Source: JBFMFR01 sp040752025
GTDB taxonomy: Bacteria; Chloroflexota; Anaerolineae; Anaerolineales; UBA4823
Direction of reading: 5' to 3'
DNA: 64,000 bases
Assembly: GCA_040752025.1 (NCBI GenBank)
Contig: JBFMFR010000020.1
Location: forward strand, 1 to 64,000
In this document: piece after piece, positions 40,927-51,183 of the stretch
How positions within the stretch are numbered: position 1 is the stretch's first letter
How the letters are laid out: the number at the start of each line of letters is the position of its first letter
Position numbers and translations under genes: made by a program
Notes under the pieces: model-generated
Database searches by the model: none
Told to the model about the DNA's origin: nothing
The model's input: only the letters and a program-made list of their open reading frames with translations

Positions 40927-43740
40927 ATGCCACCTGTATTGTACCTGATCGACGGCCATGCTCTGGCCTATCGCACATTTTATGCCCTGACCCGCGGCAC
41001 AGGGACAGGTTTCACCACACGCAGCGGCGAACCCACCGCAGGAGTATATGGCTTCACCAGCGTCTTGCTGCGCATTCTTGAACAGGAACACCCCGATTAT
41101 CTGGCAGTTGCCTTCGACACCGGGCGGACCTTCCGAGATGACCTGTTCCCGGATTATAAGGGCACGCGCGCCAAAATGCCAGATGACCTGCGCCCCCAGA
41201 TCGAACGTGCCCGCCAGTTGGTCGACGCCTTCAACATCCCACGCCTGGAAATGGAAAACTACGAAGCCGATGATGTATTGGGCAGCGTTGCTCGCCAGGC
41301 TGTCAGACGCGGCCTGGGCGTCAAGATCATCACTGGCGACCGCGACTTACTGCAATTGGTGGATGAACGCACCATCGTCAGCCTGCCGGGCAAAGGCCTT
41401 TCGGACTCTAAGGATTATCTGCCGGAGGATGTCGTCGCGCAAATGGGTGTGCGTCCAGATCAAGTGGTGGACTTCAAAGCTCTGGTTGGAGACAAATCAG
41501 ACAATATCCCCGGCGTGGCCGGCATCGGCGAGAAGACAGCCGTTTCGCTTTTGCAGACCTACGAAACGCTGGATGGCGTCTATGCTCATCTGGATAAGCT
41601 TTCCGCCAGCGTGAGCAAAAAACTGGAAACCGGTCGCCAGGCAGCTTATCTAAGCCGCGAGCTGGCCACCATCGTCAAAAATTTGGATGTTCCCCTGGAT
41701 TTGGAGCGCGCTCGCCCAGAACAATTCGACCCTTCCCAGGTGGAGGATTTATTCCGCGAACTGGAATTTCGCTCCCTGCTGCCGCGCCTGGAAGCCTTGG
41801 AAAAAGCCTATGGCCTGCGCCAGCCTCGCCAGGGGCAACAACTCTCACTCTTTGATGCGCCCGTAACCGCGCCTCAAACCCCAACCTTATCCGTAGCCAG
41901 GGAGAGCGTAGAACACCAGACCATCCTCGTAGATACCCCCCAGGCTCTGCAAGAAATGGTTGCCCGACTGTCCACAGCCGCGGTCATCTCATTCGACACC
42001 GAAACAACCTCCACTGACCAGATGCAGGCTGAACTCGTGGGCATCTCGTTGGCCATCGCGCCCGGTCAGGGCTACTATATCCCGGTTGGGCACCAGAACG
42101 CAGCGCATCAATTGCCGCTCGCCCAGGTTATCGAAGCGCTGTCTGGACCCATGACCAACCCCAAGATTCCAAAGGCCGGGCATAACCTGAAATACGATTA
42201 CGTGATCCTGGCGCGCTATGGGTTACGCGTCGATCCATTGAGCTTCGATAGCATGATCGCTGAATGGCTGGTGGACCCCGCCTCGCGCAACCTGGGTCTG
42301 AAGAACCTGGCCTGGGTACGCCAGGACATCAAGATGACCAACATCGAAGAATTGATTGGCAAAGGTAAAAAGCAGATTTCGATGGCCGAGGTGCCCATCG
42401 AGCAGGCGGCCGATTATGCTGCTGCAGATGCCGAGGTGGTTTTACGCCTGATGCCTGAGCTGAAAGCCGATTTAGGAGACCGCCAGGCCGAGAAGCTTTT
42501 CGTCGAGCTGGAAATGCCCCTGGTCAAAGTGCTGGCAGACATGGAGATGAACGGCGTCGCCATAGATGTGCATTATTTACAGAGAATGTCGGCCGAACTC
42601 AGCCAGCGCCTGGCAGAGCTCGAAACCCAGGTGCACCAGGCCGTCGGTGAGCCCTTCAACTTGGGTTCCCCCCAGCAGTTATCCTCCGCTTTGTTCGAAC
42701 GATTGCATATCTCGCCTCCTGATCGCACCCAACGTACCAAGGCCGGTTTTTATTCCACCTCAGCCGAAGTGTTGGAGTCATTGAGCGGCAAGCATCCGGT
42801 AGTCGATTGGGTGTTGGAGCACCGCGAGCTTTCCAAGCTGAAATCCACTTATCTGGATGCACTGCCCTTACAGGTCAACCCGCGTACCGGGCGGGTGCAC
42901 ACTTCATATAGCCAGACCGGCTCTGTCACTGGGCGAATCGCCTCCTCCGAGCCGAACCTGCAGAACATCCCCATCCGCACCGAGTTGGGGCGCAAAGTGC
43001 GCGATGCCTTCGTAGCCTCGCCCGGCAACTTGCTGCTCTCAGTGGATTATTCCCAAATCGAGCTGCGCATCGTAGCCCATATGGCTGGCGACAAGGCCAT
43101 GCAAGCCGCCTTCCTCGCCGGGCAAGACATTCACGCCGCCACCGCGGCCGCCTTCCACAACATACCATTGGAAGCCGTTGATAAAAACCAACGCCGCCGC
43201 GCCAAGGGGATCAACTTCGGATTGATCTACGGGATGAGCGCTTATGGCCTGACGCGTTACACAGATCTGACCCTGGCCGAAGCCGAAGATTTTATGAGCG
43301 CTTACTTCCAACGCTTCCCTGGCGTTAAGCAATATCTGGACGGAATGCGCAGCCTGGCGGCTGAACAGGGCTACGTACAAACCCTGCTAGGACGCCGGCG
43401 TTATTTCCCAGGGCTGAAGAATCAGTCTGACCACAACTTGCGCGGGCGCGCAGAGCGCGAAGCCATCAACGCCCCCATCCAGGGCACTGCCGCCGATATC
43501 ATGAAAATTGCCATGCTGCGCGTGCCAGCCGCCCTGGTAAAATCTGGCCTGGGAGCACGCATGATCTTGCAAGTTCACGATGAGCTAGTATTGGAATGTC
43601 CCCAGGCAGAGCTGGTGCAGACAGCCGCCGTAGTGCAGCACGAAATGGAAAACGCCTTCACGATCAGCGTACCTCTGCTAACAGAGGCGCGCTACGGGCC
43701 CAATTGGGGCGATATGACCCCAATCCGCCCATCCAAATAG
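40927..43740 (+). CDS. polA: DNA polymerase I
   Basis: This is a 937-residue, full-length three-domain enzyme for repair and Okazaki-fragment processing. The 5'-3' exonuclease (1-300) starts YLIDGHALAYRTFYAL and contains the helix-hairpin-helix GVAGIGEKTA. The 3'-5' proofreading domain keeps its D-x-E motif (FDTET, Asp357/Glu359) and a late YAAADAE, so proofreading is probably active, unlike Taq polymerase. The palm has VDYSQIELR (Asp707), the O-helix RRRAKGINFGLIYGMS and QVHDELVLE (Asp885). Confidence 0.98.
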   Translation: MPPVLYLIDGHALAYRTFYALTRGTGTGFTTRSGEPTAGVYGFTSVLLRILEQEHPDYLAVAFDTGRTFRDDLFPDYKGTRAKMPDDLRPQIERARQLVDAFNIPRLEMENYEADDVLGSVARQAVRRGLGVKIITGDRDLLQLVDERTIVSLPGKGLSDSKDYLPEDVVAQMGVRPDQVVDFKALVGDKSDNIPGVAGIGEKTAVSLLQTYETLDGVYAHLDKLSASVSKKLETGRQAAYLSRELATIVKNLDVPLDLERARPEQFDPSQVEDLFRELEFRSLLPRLEALEKAYGLRQPRQGQQLSLFDAPVTAPQTPTLSVARESVEHQTILVDTPQALQEMVARLSTAAVISFDTETTSTDQMQAELVGISLAIAPGQGYYIPVGHQNAAHQLPLAQVIEALSGPMTNPKIPKAGHNLKYDYVILARYGLRVDPLSFDSMIAEWLVDPASRNLGLKNLAWVRQDIKMTNIEELIGKGKKQISMAEVPIEQAADYAAADAEVVLRLMPELKADLGDRQAEKLFVELEMPLVKVLADMEMNGVAIDVHYLQRMSAELSQRLAELETQVHQAVGEPFNLGSPQQLSSALFERLHISPPDRTQRTKAGFYSTSAEVLESLSGKHPVVDWVLEHRELSKLKSTYLDALPLQVNPRTGRVHTSYSQTGSVTGRIASSEPNLQNIPIRTELGRKVRDAFVASPGNLLLSVDYSQIELRIVAHMAGDKAMQAAFLAGQDIHAATAAAFHNIPLEAVDKNQRRRAKGINFGLIYGMSAYGLTRYTDLTLAEAEDFMSAYFQRFPGVKQYLDGMRSLAAEQGYVQTLLGRRRYFPGLKNQSDHNLRGRAEREAINAPIQGTAADIMKIAMLRVPAALVKSGLGARMILQVHDELVLECPQAELVQTAAVVQHEMENAFTISVPLLTEARYGPNWGDMTPIRPSK

Positions 43741-43788
43741 CATCGCTTCGCGGTTCGCGCCTTTCGTTTTACGGTTACAGGAGCAAAC

Positions 43789-46110
43789 ATGGTTGGACGA
43801 GAGCAAGAATTTCAAATAGCAATGAACCAGGGGCATTCAGCCGCCTGGGACCAGCTATGGGATCGCGCTGCCGGTTTCTACCGCCAGGCTTTGAAAGCCA
43901 TCCCCGACCATCCCCAGGCCCTTACCAGCCTTGGCCTTTCTCTGATCGAACTGCAAGAATTCGATGAGGCCCTGAGATGCTACCTGAAAGCAGCCAAAGC
44001 CTTGCCACAGGACCCCATTCCAGTGGAAAAAATCGCTCAGCTACATGAACGCCTTGGCAATCTGGATAATGCCTCCCAGGCTGCTTTGCAAGCCGCTGAG
44101 CTTTACCTGAAAAGCCGTGATGTGCAAAAAGCCATTGAAAACTGGGAGCGCGTTACCCGCCTGCACCCAGAAAATCAGCGCGCCCATACACGCCTGGCGA
44201 TGATCTTCGAACGCCTGGGCGAAAGTGAAAAGGCCGTCCGTGAATTCCTGGCCCTGGCCAGCCTTTTCCAGGAAGCTGGCGATTTGGAAAAAGCCAATGG
44301 CGCCGTCAACCAGGCTCTCAAGATCATCCCCAACAGCCCCGAAGCCCTGGATGCGCGCAGCCTGCTCAAAGATTTCAAACCACTGCCCAAACCCGAACGG
44401 CCGCGCGGCGCCACGGCCCCCCTACGCATGTCACAGGTACGCCACTTGCAGGCGCCTAAAGAAACCAGCCAACCCGACCAGGGCATGGATCCGGTAGCGC
44501 AGGCCTGCCAGAAGGCGCTCACCATCCTGGCAGGGGTGCTGTTCGATGCCGCCGAAGATGAACAAGGCGGGCAGCGCCGTGGGTTACAAGCCATCGTTAC
44601 CGGCACCGGAATGCTGCGCAAGCAAGTAGACACGACCCGTATCGTATTGCATCTCTCACAGGCTCTGGACATGCAAGCCCGCGACGAATTGGCCCAGGCC
44701 GCTGAAGAATTATTGCGTTCTATAGATGCCGGTCTGGAGAGTTCAGCCGCACACTTCGATCTGGGCTACCTCTACGCCCGGCTCGGGCGCGTCGAAAGCG
44801 CCATTCGTTACCTGCAGCACGCCATCAAAAACAGCGAATTTGCTTTGGGCGCCTACCTGCTGTTGGGCAACCTGTATCGCAAGAAAAATCAGAACAAAGA
44901 AGCCGCCATTGCCTATCTGGAAGCGCTTCGCCTGGCCGACTCTCTCATGGTCCCCGCACACCAGGCCAACGATCTACGCCAGCTTTACGATCCTTTCATC
45001 GAGGCTTACCGCCAGGAAAACAGCGAATCTATCCGTACCACCCTGCTTGATAGCATCAGTGGATTGTTGATGCGCCCAGACTGGCGCGACCAGCTCAACC
45101 ACGCTCGAGCGCAGTTGCCTGGATCCAGCGATCTGGGCCCTCCCAGGCCGCTGGCCGAAATGCTCGCTGAGGCACGCAGCAGCCAGGTGATCGAGGCCAT
45201 CTCTGCCATTCAGGAAATGGCTCGCAGAGGCCAATTCCGCTCTGCCATGGAAGAATCCTACTACGCGCTGGATCACGCCCCAACCTACCTGCCCCTGCAC
45301 ACTTTGCTGGGCGAATTGCTGATCAAGCAGGGCAACTCACAAACCGCGGTCAACAAGTTCATGGTAATCGCCAGAGCGTACAGCATACGCAGCGAAGCGC
45401 AGCAAGCCATCAACCTGTATCGTCGGGTGATCGAACTTTCCCCAGCCGACCTGACCGTGCACGGCAAGCTGATTGAACAGGTTATGGCGGCTGGACAGAT
45501 GGAACAGGCCGTCGAAGAATACATCCAGTTAGCAGAAGTTTATTACAGCCTGGCTGATCTCTCACAGGCTCGAAAGACCTACACAGAGGCGCTGCGAACT
45601 GCACAGCAAACCGACGTCGACCGCGAATTGCGCGTGAAAATCCTGCACCGCATGGCCGATATCGATATGCAAAGCCTGGAGTGGCGCCAGGCCATGCGTA
45701 TTTTCGAGCAAATCCGCACCTTGCAGCCAGACGATCTGAAATCCCGTTCTAGCCTGGTTGATCTGAATCTGCGCCTTGGACAGGAAAAGCAGGCGCTGGC
45801 TGAGCTGGATAACTTCCTCGCCCACCTCAGCAGTCACAACCGCGAACAAGAAGCTGTGGCCTTCCTGGAAACCCTGGCAGCCGAAAACCCGGAACAGGTT
45901 TCGATCCGCCGCCGGCTGGCTGACCTGCACTGGCATCTGGGACACTCGGAAGAGGCCCTGGCGCAATTAGACGCCATCGGCGAACTGCTGTTAAACGCTG
46001 GTGACCGCGCCGGCGCCATCCAGACGATAGAAACAATCCTGACGCTCGGCCCCAAAAACCGGGAAGAATACGAACTTCTCTTAAACCAGCTCCGCAACGG
46101 AGAAATTTAG
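43789..46110 (+). CDS. Large tetratricopeptide-repeat protein
   Basis: This 773-residue protein consists mostly of TPR-like helical pairs, for example LTSLGLSLIELQEFDEALRCY, AHTRLAMIFERLGESEKAVREF, FDLGYLYARLGRVESAIRYL and IRRRLADLHWHLGHSEEALAQL. No membrane segment or enzyme domain was seen. A Pro/Arg-rich linker around 200-230 divides two repeat blocks. CAGGAG precedes the ATG, 48 bases after polA, so read-through from polA is possible. It is probably a scaffold; partners are unknown. Confidence 0.85.
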   Translation: MVGREQEFQIAMNQGHSAAWDQLWDRAAGFYRQALKAIPDHPQALTSLGLSLIELQEFDEALRCYLKAAKALPQDPIPVEKIAQLHERLGNLDNASQAALQAAELYLKSRDVQKAIENWERVTRLHPENQRAHTRLAMIFERLGESEKAVREFLALASLFQEAGDLEKANGAVNQALKIIPNSPEALDARSLLKDFKPLPKPERPRGATAPLRMSQVRHLQAPKETSQPDQGMDPVAQACQKALTILAGVLFDAAEDEQGGQRRGLQAIVTGTGMLRKQVDTTRIVLHLSQALDMQARDELAQAAEELLRSIDAGLESSAAHFDLGYLYARLGRVESAIRYLQHAIKNSEFALGAYLLLGNLYRKKNQNKEAAIAYLEALRLADSLMVPAHQANDLRQLYDPFIEAYRQENSESIRTTLLDSISGLLMRPDWRDQLNHARAQLPGSSDLGPPRPLAEMLAEARSSQVIEAISAIQEMARRGQFRSAMEESYYALDHAPTYLPLHTLLGELLIKQGNSQTAVNKFMVIARAYSIRSEAQQAINLYRRVIELSPADLTVHGKLIEQVMAAGQMEQAVEEYIQLAEVYYSLADLSQARKTYTEALRTAQQTDVDRELRVKILHRMADIDMQSLEWRQAMRIFEQIRTLQPDDLKSRSSLVDLNLRLGQEKQALAELDNFLAHLSSHNREQEAVAFLETLAAENPEQVSIRRRLADLHWHLGHSEEALAQLDAIGELLLNAGDRAGAIQTIETILTLGPKNREEYELLLNQLRNGEI

Positions 46111-46116
46111 GCGCTC

Positions 46117-47073
46117 TTACCACCACACCCGGAAGGAAGTCGTAGTCTCACCTTCCAGGTTGCGGAATTTAACGCGCACTACAACCTTGACCACCCCTGG
46201 TGGCTGATTCCTGACATCGAAATCCAGGCGTGTTAGCCCGTGAGCATTGCTATCCTCCAGGATTTGTCGTATAACCTCCCCAGATGGCATATAGATGGTC
46301 ACATCTACTTGCGCGCCGCTCCTCTCCAGCAATCGCTGGTCACGCACAATCACAAATAGGGTCTGTGATTGGTTCGAACCGGTCACGGCCCAGCGGGGAT
46401 ATGCTCTAACCGTCAGGCTGGTGATCTCCTCTACTCTACCATCCCCGGGATCAGGTTTCAATAGAGATAAATCTTCTTTACTCTTATAGAAGAGTTCCCA
46501 ACCAACCGCACCTAGCTGTACGAGCTGGCTGGGTGTTTCTGGATGCCATTCCAGGCGCACTTTTTCAAAATACTGCACCATCCGCTCGTTTTCCATCTCC
46601 AAACTGGAAATCGGAAGCCCGAAGCGTTCCACACCGCCATGAGCATCGAAGAAAACCAGGAATGCCTTGCAAACGCGGAACCCGGTCTCTGGGAATGTAC
46701 GGCAGGTAGGTGAATTTTCCTGCACGGCAGCAGGGTTTTTACCGGCCTGGTAGAGATCTTTCCCGGCCGTAGACAGGATTACCTGCGTCCTACCCAGGGT
46801 ATCCGTGCTGGATTCAAAGCGCACATTTTCGAAGTATTGCACCTCGCGCTGCAGATCATCTACCCAAAACGACTCTGTGATCGGATCACCATACAGGTCC
46901 TCTGCCTGCGGGATACTCCTGTAAGCCGCCAGGATTTCCCCCTTCACCCAGTGGCCATATTTCTCGAAATACTCTTCAGTCTCCGAAGATTGCGCTGAAT
47001 TCATCCGCCAGCCAAAACTGGCAGAAAACATTACCACAAGAGAAATCGCCAACAGGCGCAACTTCATACCCAT
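46117..47073 (-). CDS. Secreted protein of unknown function
   Basis: This 318-residue protein has an N-terminal signal peptide (LRLLAISLVVMFSASFG). Two similar segments, IPQAEDLYGDPITESFWV..VQYFENVRFE and GVERFGLPISSLEMENERMVQYFEKVRLE, show an internal repeat of a module seen in many Chloroflexota secreted proteins. The C-terminal ~100 residues look like an immunoglobulin-like beta sandwich. The ATG at 47073 lies 6 bases after a TATAAT box, implying a leaderless mRNA. It converges on the TPR gene with only six bases between stops. Confidence 0.7.
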   Translation of the reverse strand: MGMKLRLLAISLVVMFSASFGWRMNSAQSSETEEYFEKYGHWVKGEILAAYRSIPQAEDLYGDPITESFWVDDLQREVQYFENVRFESSTDTLGRTQVILSTAGKDLYQAGKNPAAVQENSPTCRTFPETGFRVCKAFLVFFDAHGGVERFGLPISSLEMENERMVQYFEKVRLEWHPETPSQLVQLGAVGWELFYKSKEDLSLLKPDPGDGRVEEITSLTVRAYPRWAVTGSNQSQTLFVIVRDQRLLERSGAQVDVTIYMPSGEVIRQILEDSNAHGLTRLDFDVRNQPPGVVKVVVRVKFRNLEGETTTSFRVWW

Positions 47074-47079
47074 ACCATG

Positions 47080-47108
47080 ATTATAAGCAATTTTCAACCC
47101 AGATACAA
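47080..47108 (-). promoter_or_regulatory. Promoter of a probable leaderless transcript
   Basis: Minus strand TTGTAT (47103-47108) and TATAAT (47080-47085) have a 17-base spacer. Only six bases separate the -10 from the ATG at 47073 and there is no Shine-Dalgarno sequence. Confidence 0.65.
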
Positions 47109-47173
47109 TAGACTGTTTGGCCCAATCTCATCAATACACCCATAGACGTGGGAAATTGATGCCTCGATCGGTC

Positions 47174-47857
47174 TTACACCCCCAACGCATCAGCCAATCC
47201 AGGCGTTGAGGCCAGGATCAAATCAACCCCGGCATCCTGTAATTCGCGTTCCTCTCCGAAACCACATAGAACGCCCACCGTTTGGGCTCCGGCTGCCCGA
47301 CCCGCCCGGATGTCCACCGTCGTATCGCCTACCATCAAACAATTCGCTGCCGGTACATCCAATTGGTCCGCCGCCCAAAAAATTGGATCAGGATGGGGCT
47401 TGGTATAAGCACAGGTTTGCCCGGTGGCAATGCACTGGAAATAGCCCAGCAAACCAAATCGCTCCAAAAAAGCATACGTACTCCGCCGCCCCCGGGCGCT
47501 GACCACGGCTAATGGATAATGAGCCTGAAGCCGCGCCAGCATCTCGTGCACGCCTTCGATCAACAAAAACGCCTCTGCGTTTCCCCTCATTCCAAGCCGG
47601 TAATACACCCAATCCCCAATCGCCGCCAGTTCATCATCGATTCCCAGCCGGTCGTTCAGACCCAGCAAGAAATTCCCCGGCGTTTCAGTAGCCATTACCA
47701 GCCAACGCGCAAATGCAGTTGGATCACGCCTGGGGAAGAAAAAACGCGCCCAGTTCATTCGCCTCACTAACTGCTCTACGAACTGGTCATCTGTGTCGCG
47801 CAGCGTACCATCCACATCGAAACAAATCGCCCGGATTCTGGAAATATCTAACGGCAT
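47174..47857 (-). CDS. HAD-superfamily hydrolase (phosphoglycolate phosphatase-like)
   Basis: This 227-residue protein has the four HAD motifs: FDVDGTL (motif I, nucleophile Asp), VVSAR (motif II), KPHPDPIF (motif III Lys) and MVGDTTVDIRAGRAAG (motif IV). The helical cap between motifs I and II places it with Gph/PpaX-type phosphatases. The substrate cannot be predicted. It is divergent from the DUF6504 gene; the short region between the two holds overlapping AT-rich -10 candidates for both strands. Confidence 0.92.
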   Translation of the reverse strand: MPLDISRIRAICFDVDGTLRDTDDQFVEQLVRRMNWARFFFPRRDPTAFARWLVMATETPGNFLLGLNDRLGIDDELAAIGDWVYYRLGMRGNAEAFLLIEGVHEMLARLQAHYPLAVVSARGRRSTYAFLERFGLLGYFQCIATGQTCAYTKPHPDPIFWAADQLDVPAANCLMVGDTTVDIRAGRAAGAQTVGVLCGFGEERELQDAGVDLILASTPGLADALGV

Positions 47858-47899
47858 AGCGGCTCATCCTTGTATAATATAGATCAATCGGGAGCACAT

Positions 47900-48265
47900 A
47901 TGAAAATCATACCGAAAAAATTCATCAGCGAACAGGTTGAAGTTCGTTTTTCTAAGCCGCCGGCCTTAGAGAAAAAGCCTGGTCCGCCCGATGGGTTCAC
48001 CTGGCGAGGTGAATACTTTCCCATCGTGGAAGTGCTCAGCGAGTGGCACGACTACCAGCGCCGGGGACGTATGGCGCGCAACATGAGACCAGAACATGCT
48101 GCCGTAGCTGCGCAGCGCGGCTCTTGGGGAGTAGGTCAAGATTACTTCCGTGTGCGCACAGCCACGGGACGCATCTTCGATCTTTATTATGACCGGGCCC
48201 CCAAGAACGTCGACTCCCGCAAAGGCGCCTGGTTTCTAGATCGAGAAATGGAAGAGACAACCTGA
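47900..48265 (+). CDS. DUF6504-like protein
   Basis: This is a 121-residue protein. PDGFTWRGEYFPIVEVLSEW, YFRVRTATGRIFDLYYDRAP and GAWFLDREM match the compact beta-rich DUF6504 pattern known from actinobacteria, where it is often encoded near DNA polymerase or repair genes; no biochemical role is established. GGGAG precedes the ATG at 47900. TATAAT at 47873-47878 is its likely -10. It is close to polA and polX in this window, which fits that association. Confidence 0.75.
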   Translation: MKIIPKKFISEQVEVRFSKPPALEKKPGPPDGFTWRGEYFPIVEVLSEWHDYQRRGRMARNMRPEHAAVAAQRGSWGVGQDYFRVRTATGRIFDLYYDRAPKNVDSRKGAWFLDREMEETT

Positions 48266-48298
48266 TCAACACCAAAGGCGGGCTTTCGATAAAACACA

Positions 48299-49372
48299 TC
48301 AGCCTTTGCGGTTGAGCAAGCTGCCAACCAACACCAGCAGAGCGCCGCCTACCACCAAAACAGCAATCCCGATCAACAGCGGATCGGTGGTCGCTATCGG
48401 AGAGGCTTCCCGCCCATCGTCAACCACTTCACGCGTCGAACCGACCTCTGGCGAGGCCTGGGTTACAGGCTGGTTGGTTGGCCTGAGTGTGCGCGTCGGG
48501 CGCTTGGTTGGCGTGGCGGGTATGGGAGTTGGCGTATCGGTCACCAAGGGGGTAGCGTTTGGATCTGCGGTTTTGATAATCACTTTATCCCCGGGATGGA
48601 TCACCGGGTTGGCGTTATAGTTGTTAATTCGCAGGATCTCCGCCAGGCTGACACTGTACAGCGCAGCGATATTCCATAGCGCCTGCCCGGGTTGCACAAT
48701 GTGTACAATCGAGCCATCTGGGCCCGGGGTAGAGATTTCCGCCGGGTAGAAAGTCGCCGCCGTAGCCCCCACCCCCGCGCTGCTGGTCGAAGCCGCACCG
48801 CTGCCCGTCCCGCCGCTGACCGCGCCAACATCCAACGTGAAATATACCGTAGAGCCATTCGTGGCAACGCCCGCGCCCGCGTCCACGTAACTTGTCGAAA
48901 GCATCGTGGTCAGGTGCGAACTATCACCCTGCCACCATTGTACAGCCTGCTGGTAAGTGGCACTGTTGCCGCCGTAGATATTTTCGCTCAGCGAGAAGCT
49001 CGCCCCGCCTCCATACCCGGCTGCAGCCGCGCGCGTTTTGGGCGACGAACCCCCCGCACCGCTATGCGTGACCGAGCCGATCGAGGCCTGGTACTCGCTA
49101 TGCGCCTGCGCCGCCGCCATCAAAGCGCCATTTATCTGGTAGGGCGCTAAACCATTGGCAGCGCGCAACTGATTGACAGCCGCGATCACATCATAGGCGC
49201 TCCCAGCCGCATTCCAGTTCACCTGCACATCTCCAGCGAGCGTCTTCGAAGCATCCACGCCTGCGGACAAAAACAAAACCAGGCAGACCAAGGCAGCATA
49301 CAACCACGCAGACCGGTGCGGAACTGATCCGCCTTGCCGTTTGGAAAATCGTGACAGTTTGTGGTACAACAT
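48299..49372 (-). CDS. Secreted CAP-domain protein with LysM and a C-terminal membrane anchor
   Basis: The protein has 357 residues. A signal segment (about 24-41) is followed by a CAP/SCP domain (about 55-190) with VNQLRAANGLAPYQ, AQAHSEYQA, HSG, SENIYGG and WWQGDSSHLTTML. A LysM module comes at about 220-268 (HIVQPGQALWNIAALYSVS), then a Thr/Pro-rich spacer and a final helix (DPLLIGIAVLVVGGALLVLVG) with RKG. It is probably wall-attached. The ATG at 49372 is six bases after the polX stop and uses GAGGA inside the polX end, so the genes are coupled. Confidence 0.88.
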   Translation of the reverse strand: MLYHKLSRFSKRQGGSVPHRSAWLYAALVCLVLFLSAGVDASKTLAGDVQVNWNAAGSAYDVIAAVNQLRAANGLAPYQINGALMAAAQAHSEYQASIGSVTHSGAGGSSPKTRAAAAGYGGGASFSLSENIYGGNSATYQQAVQWWQGDSSHLTTMLSTSYVDAGAGVATNGSTVYFTLDVGAVSGGTGSGAASTSSAGVGATAATFYPAEISTPGPDGSIVHIVQPGQALWNIAALYSVSLAEILRINNYNANPVIHPGDKVIIKTADPNATPLVTDTPTPIPATPTKRPTRTLRPTNQPVTQASPEVGSTREVVDDGREASPIATTDPLLIGIAVLVVGGALLVLVGSLLNRKG

Positions 49373-49378
49373 CAAAGT

Positions 49379-51121
49379 TTATCCTCGTTGGCGCAGCCAG
49401 GTAAGCAAGCGTTCCCTGTCCCAGGCGTTGATCACATCTTCTGGCGTTACCCAGCCGCGCCGCGCCGTCGCCACCCCAAAGTGCAGCATGTCCAGGTCGC
49501 TCTCGCTATGTGCATCGGTATTGATCGCCAGGGGAATGCCCATCTCGATCGCTCTGCGAGCGTAGACATCATCCAGATCCAGGCGCGCAGGATGAGCATT
49601 GATCTCCAAGGCCACGCCGTGTTCAGCCGCCGCCTCCAGGACAGCGTCCATATCCAGATCCGCCCCCTCGCGGTTAGGGATCATCCGCCCGGTTGGGTGA
49701 CCGATGATATCCACGTGTGGGTTACTGATGGCATTCAACAAACGCTGCGTCACCTGCTGGCTCGGCTGGCGCAGGCTGACGTGCAGCGAAGCAATCACGA
49801 CATCCAGTTTTGCCAACACCTCATCGGGGAAATCCAACGTACCATCCGCTCGAATCTCCACTTCGCAGCCTTGCAGCAATCGCAGCGAGTCGCCCAGCTC
49901 GCCCTGTATGGCATCGATTTCTGTGCGCTGCTCTAGCAGATCTTCGACCGTCAATCCTCCCGCTACACCCAGGCTGCCAGAATGATCCGTGATCGCCAGC
50001 ACGCGCATACCGCGCCGGCGCGCTGCCTGCGCCATATCCAGGATAGACAGCTTCCCATCGCTCCAGGTGGAATGGGCGTGGAGTTCAGCCTGCACATCCT
50101 GTCTGGCAACCAGGCGCGGCAGCGTGCCAGCTCGCGCCGCCTGGACCTCGCCCCGATCCTCGCGCATCTCCGGTGGAATCCAGGGCAGCCCCAGGGTTTC
50201 ATACACCTGCTGCTCCGTTTCGCACAACAATTCAGAACCATCCTGCCGCAAAAAAGCCTGGTCGGAGAGCGACAGGCCCTGCTTCAGCGCCAGTTCGCGC
50301 AGGCGCACGTTATGATCTTTGGAGCCCGTGGCATATTGCAGCGCCGTTCCAAAGCGCTCCGGCGGGTGCACCCATAATTGTGCTCGCAGGTGGCGGGCGA
50401 ACTCCACACTGGCCTTGGTTTCGCCCTGGCTGACCACCCGGATCACCTCCGGGTGGCTGATAAAAGCCTGCATTACCGCGCTTGAATCGTGCGCCGCCGC
50501 CAACAAATCCAGGTCGCCGACCGTGGCGCGCATGCGCCGCAAGCTGCCTGCAGCCTCTGCTGCCTGTACACCAGGCGTGGACCGCAGCATGGCTAACAAT
50601 TCCTGGGCAAACGGCCAGGCTTTACCCAATGGAACGCGATCCGTGCGCCGGGACAAAGCCTCGATCCCTGCCAGAATGCGCTGTTCCGATTTCTCCCCCA
50701 TGCCTGATAGAGCCCGCAGCTTCCCTGCCCGCGCCGCAGCCTCCAGGCCTGCCAGGTCGACGATATTCAGCTCTTTCCAGAACAAAGCCGCTTTCTTTGG
50801 TCCCAGGTCTGGCACCTGCAACAGGTCCACCAGGCTGGCAGGCACCTGCTGCTCCAGCTTCTCCAGGAACTCCAACTTGCCCGTCGCCAGCAGTTCCTCG
50901 ATCTTCTCGGCAATCGCCTTGCCCACACCAGGGATATCGGTCAGGTGGCCTTCGCGTCGCACATCGTTTACATCGCGTCCCAGGTTCTCCAGGCTGTCTG
51001 CCGCCTTGCGGTAAGCCAGGATTTTATAGATCACCTCGCCCCTGATCTCCAACAAATTTGCGATCAGGCGGAAGATCTCGACAAGGTCTTGGTTCGTCAT
51101 CAGCTTGGGCTTTGAAGACAT
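49379..51121 (-). CDS. polX: DNA polymerase/3'-5' exonuclease PolX
   Basis: This is a 580-residue family X polymerase with a PHP domain. The N-terminal 8-kDa-type region (LVEIFRLIANLLEIRGE, IPGVGKAIAEKI helix-hairpin-helix) is followed by the nucleotidyltransferase palm with AGSLRRMRATVGDLDLL, where GSxRR and DLDLL supply the catalytic Asp pair. The C-terminal PHP phosphoesterase (about 330-580) has ELHAHSTWSDG, ITDHSG, EVEI, SLHVS and NTDAHSESD. It acts in base-excision and gap repair. The ATG at 51121 has GGAAAG upstream; MTNQ seven codons later is an alternative. Confidence 0.95.
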   Translation of the reverse strand: MSSKPKLMTNQDLVEIFRLIANLLEIRGEVIYKILAYRKAADSLENLGRDVNDVRREGHLTDIPGVGKAIAEKIEELLATGKLEFLEKLEQQVPASLVDLLQVPDLGPKKAALFWKELNIVDLAGLEAAARAGKLRALSGMGEKSEQRILAGIEALSRRTDRVPLGKAWPFAQELLAMLRSTPGVQAAEAAGSLRRMRATVGDLDLLAAAHDSSAVMQAFISHPEVIRVVSQGETKASVEFARHLRAQLWVHPPERFGTALQYATGSKDHNVRLRELALKQGLSLSDQAFLRQDGSELLCETEQQVYETLGLPWIPPEMREDRGEVQAARAGTLPRLVARQDVQAELHAHSTWSDGKLSILDMAQAARRRGMRVLAITDHSGSLGVAGGLTVEDLLEQRTEIDAIQGELGDSLRLLQGCEVEIRADGTLDFPDEVLAKLDVVIASLHVSLRQPSQQVTQRLLNAISNPHVDIIGHPTGRMIPNREGADLDMDAVLEAAAEHGVALEINAHPARLDLDDVYARRAIEMGIPLAINTDAHSESDLDMLHFGVATARRGWVTPEDVINAWDRERLLTWLRQRG

Positions 51122-51183
51122 AGATAAACTTTCCAATAAATGGTTTCGATCTCCAATTTTACCATTTTCGTGCGCGGCGAGAT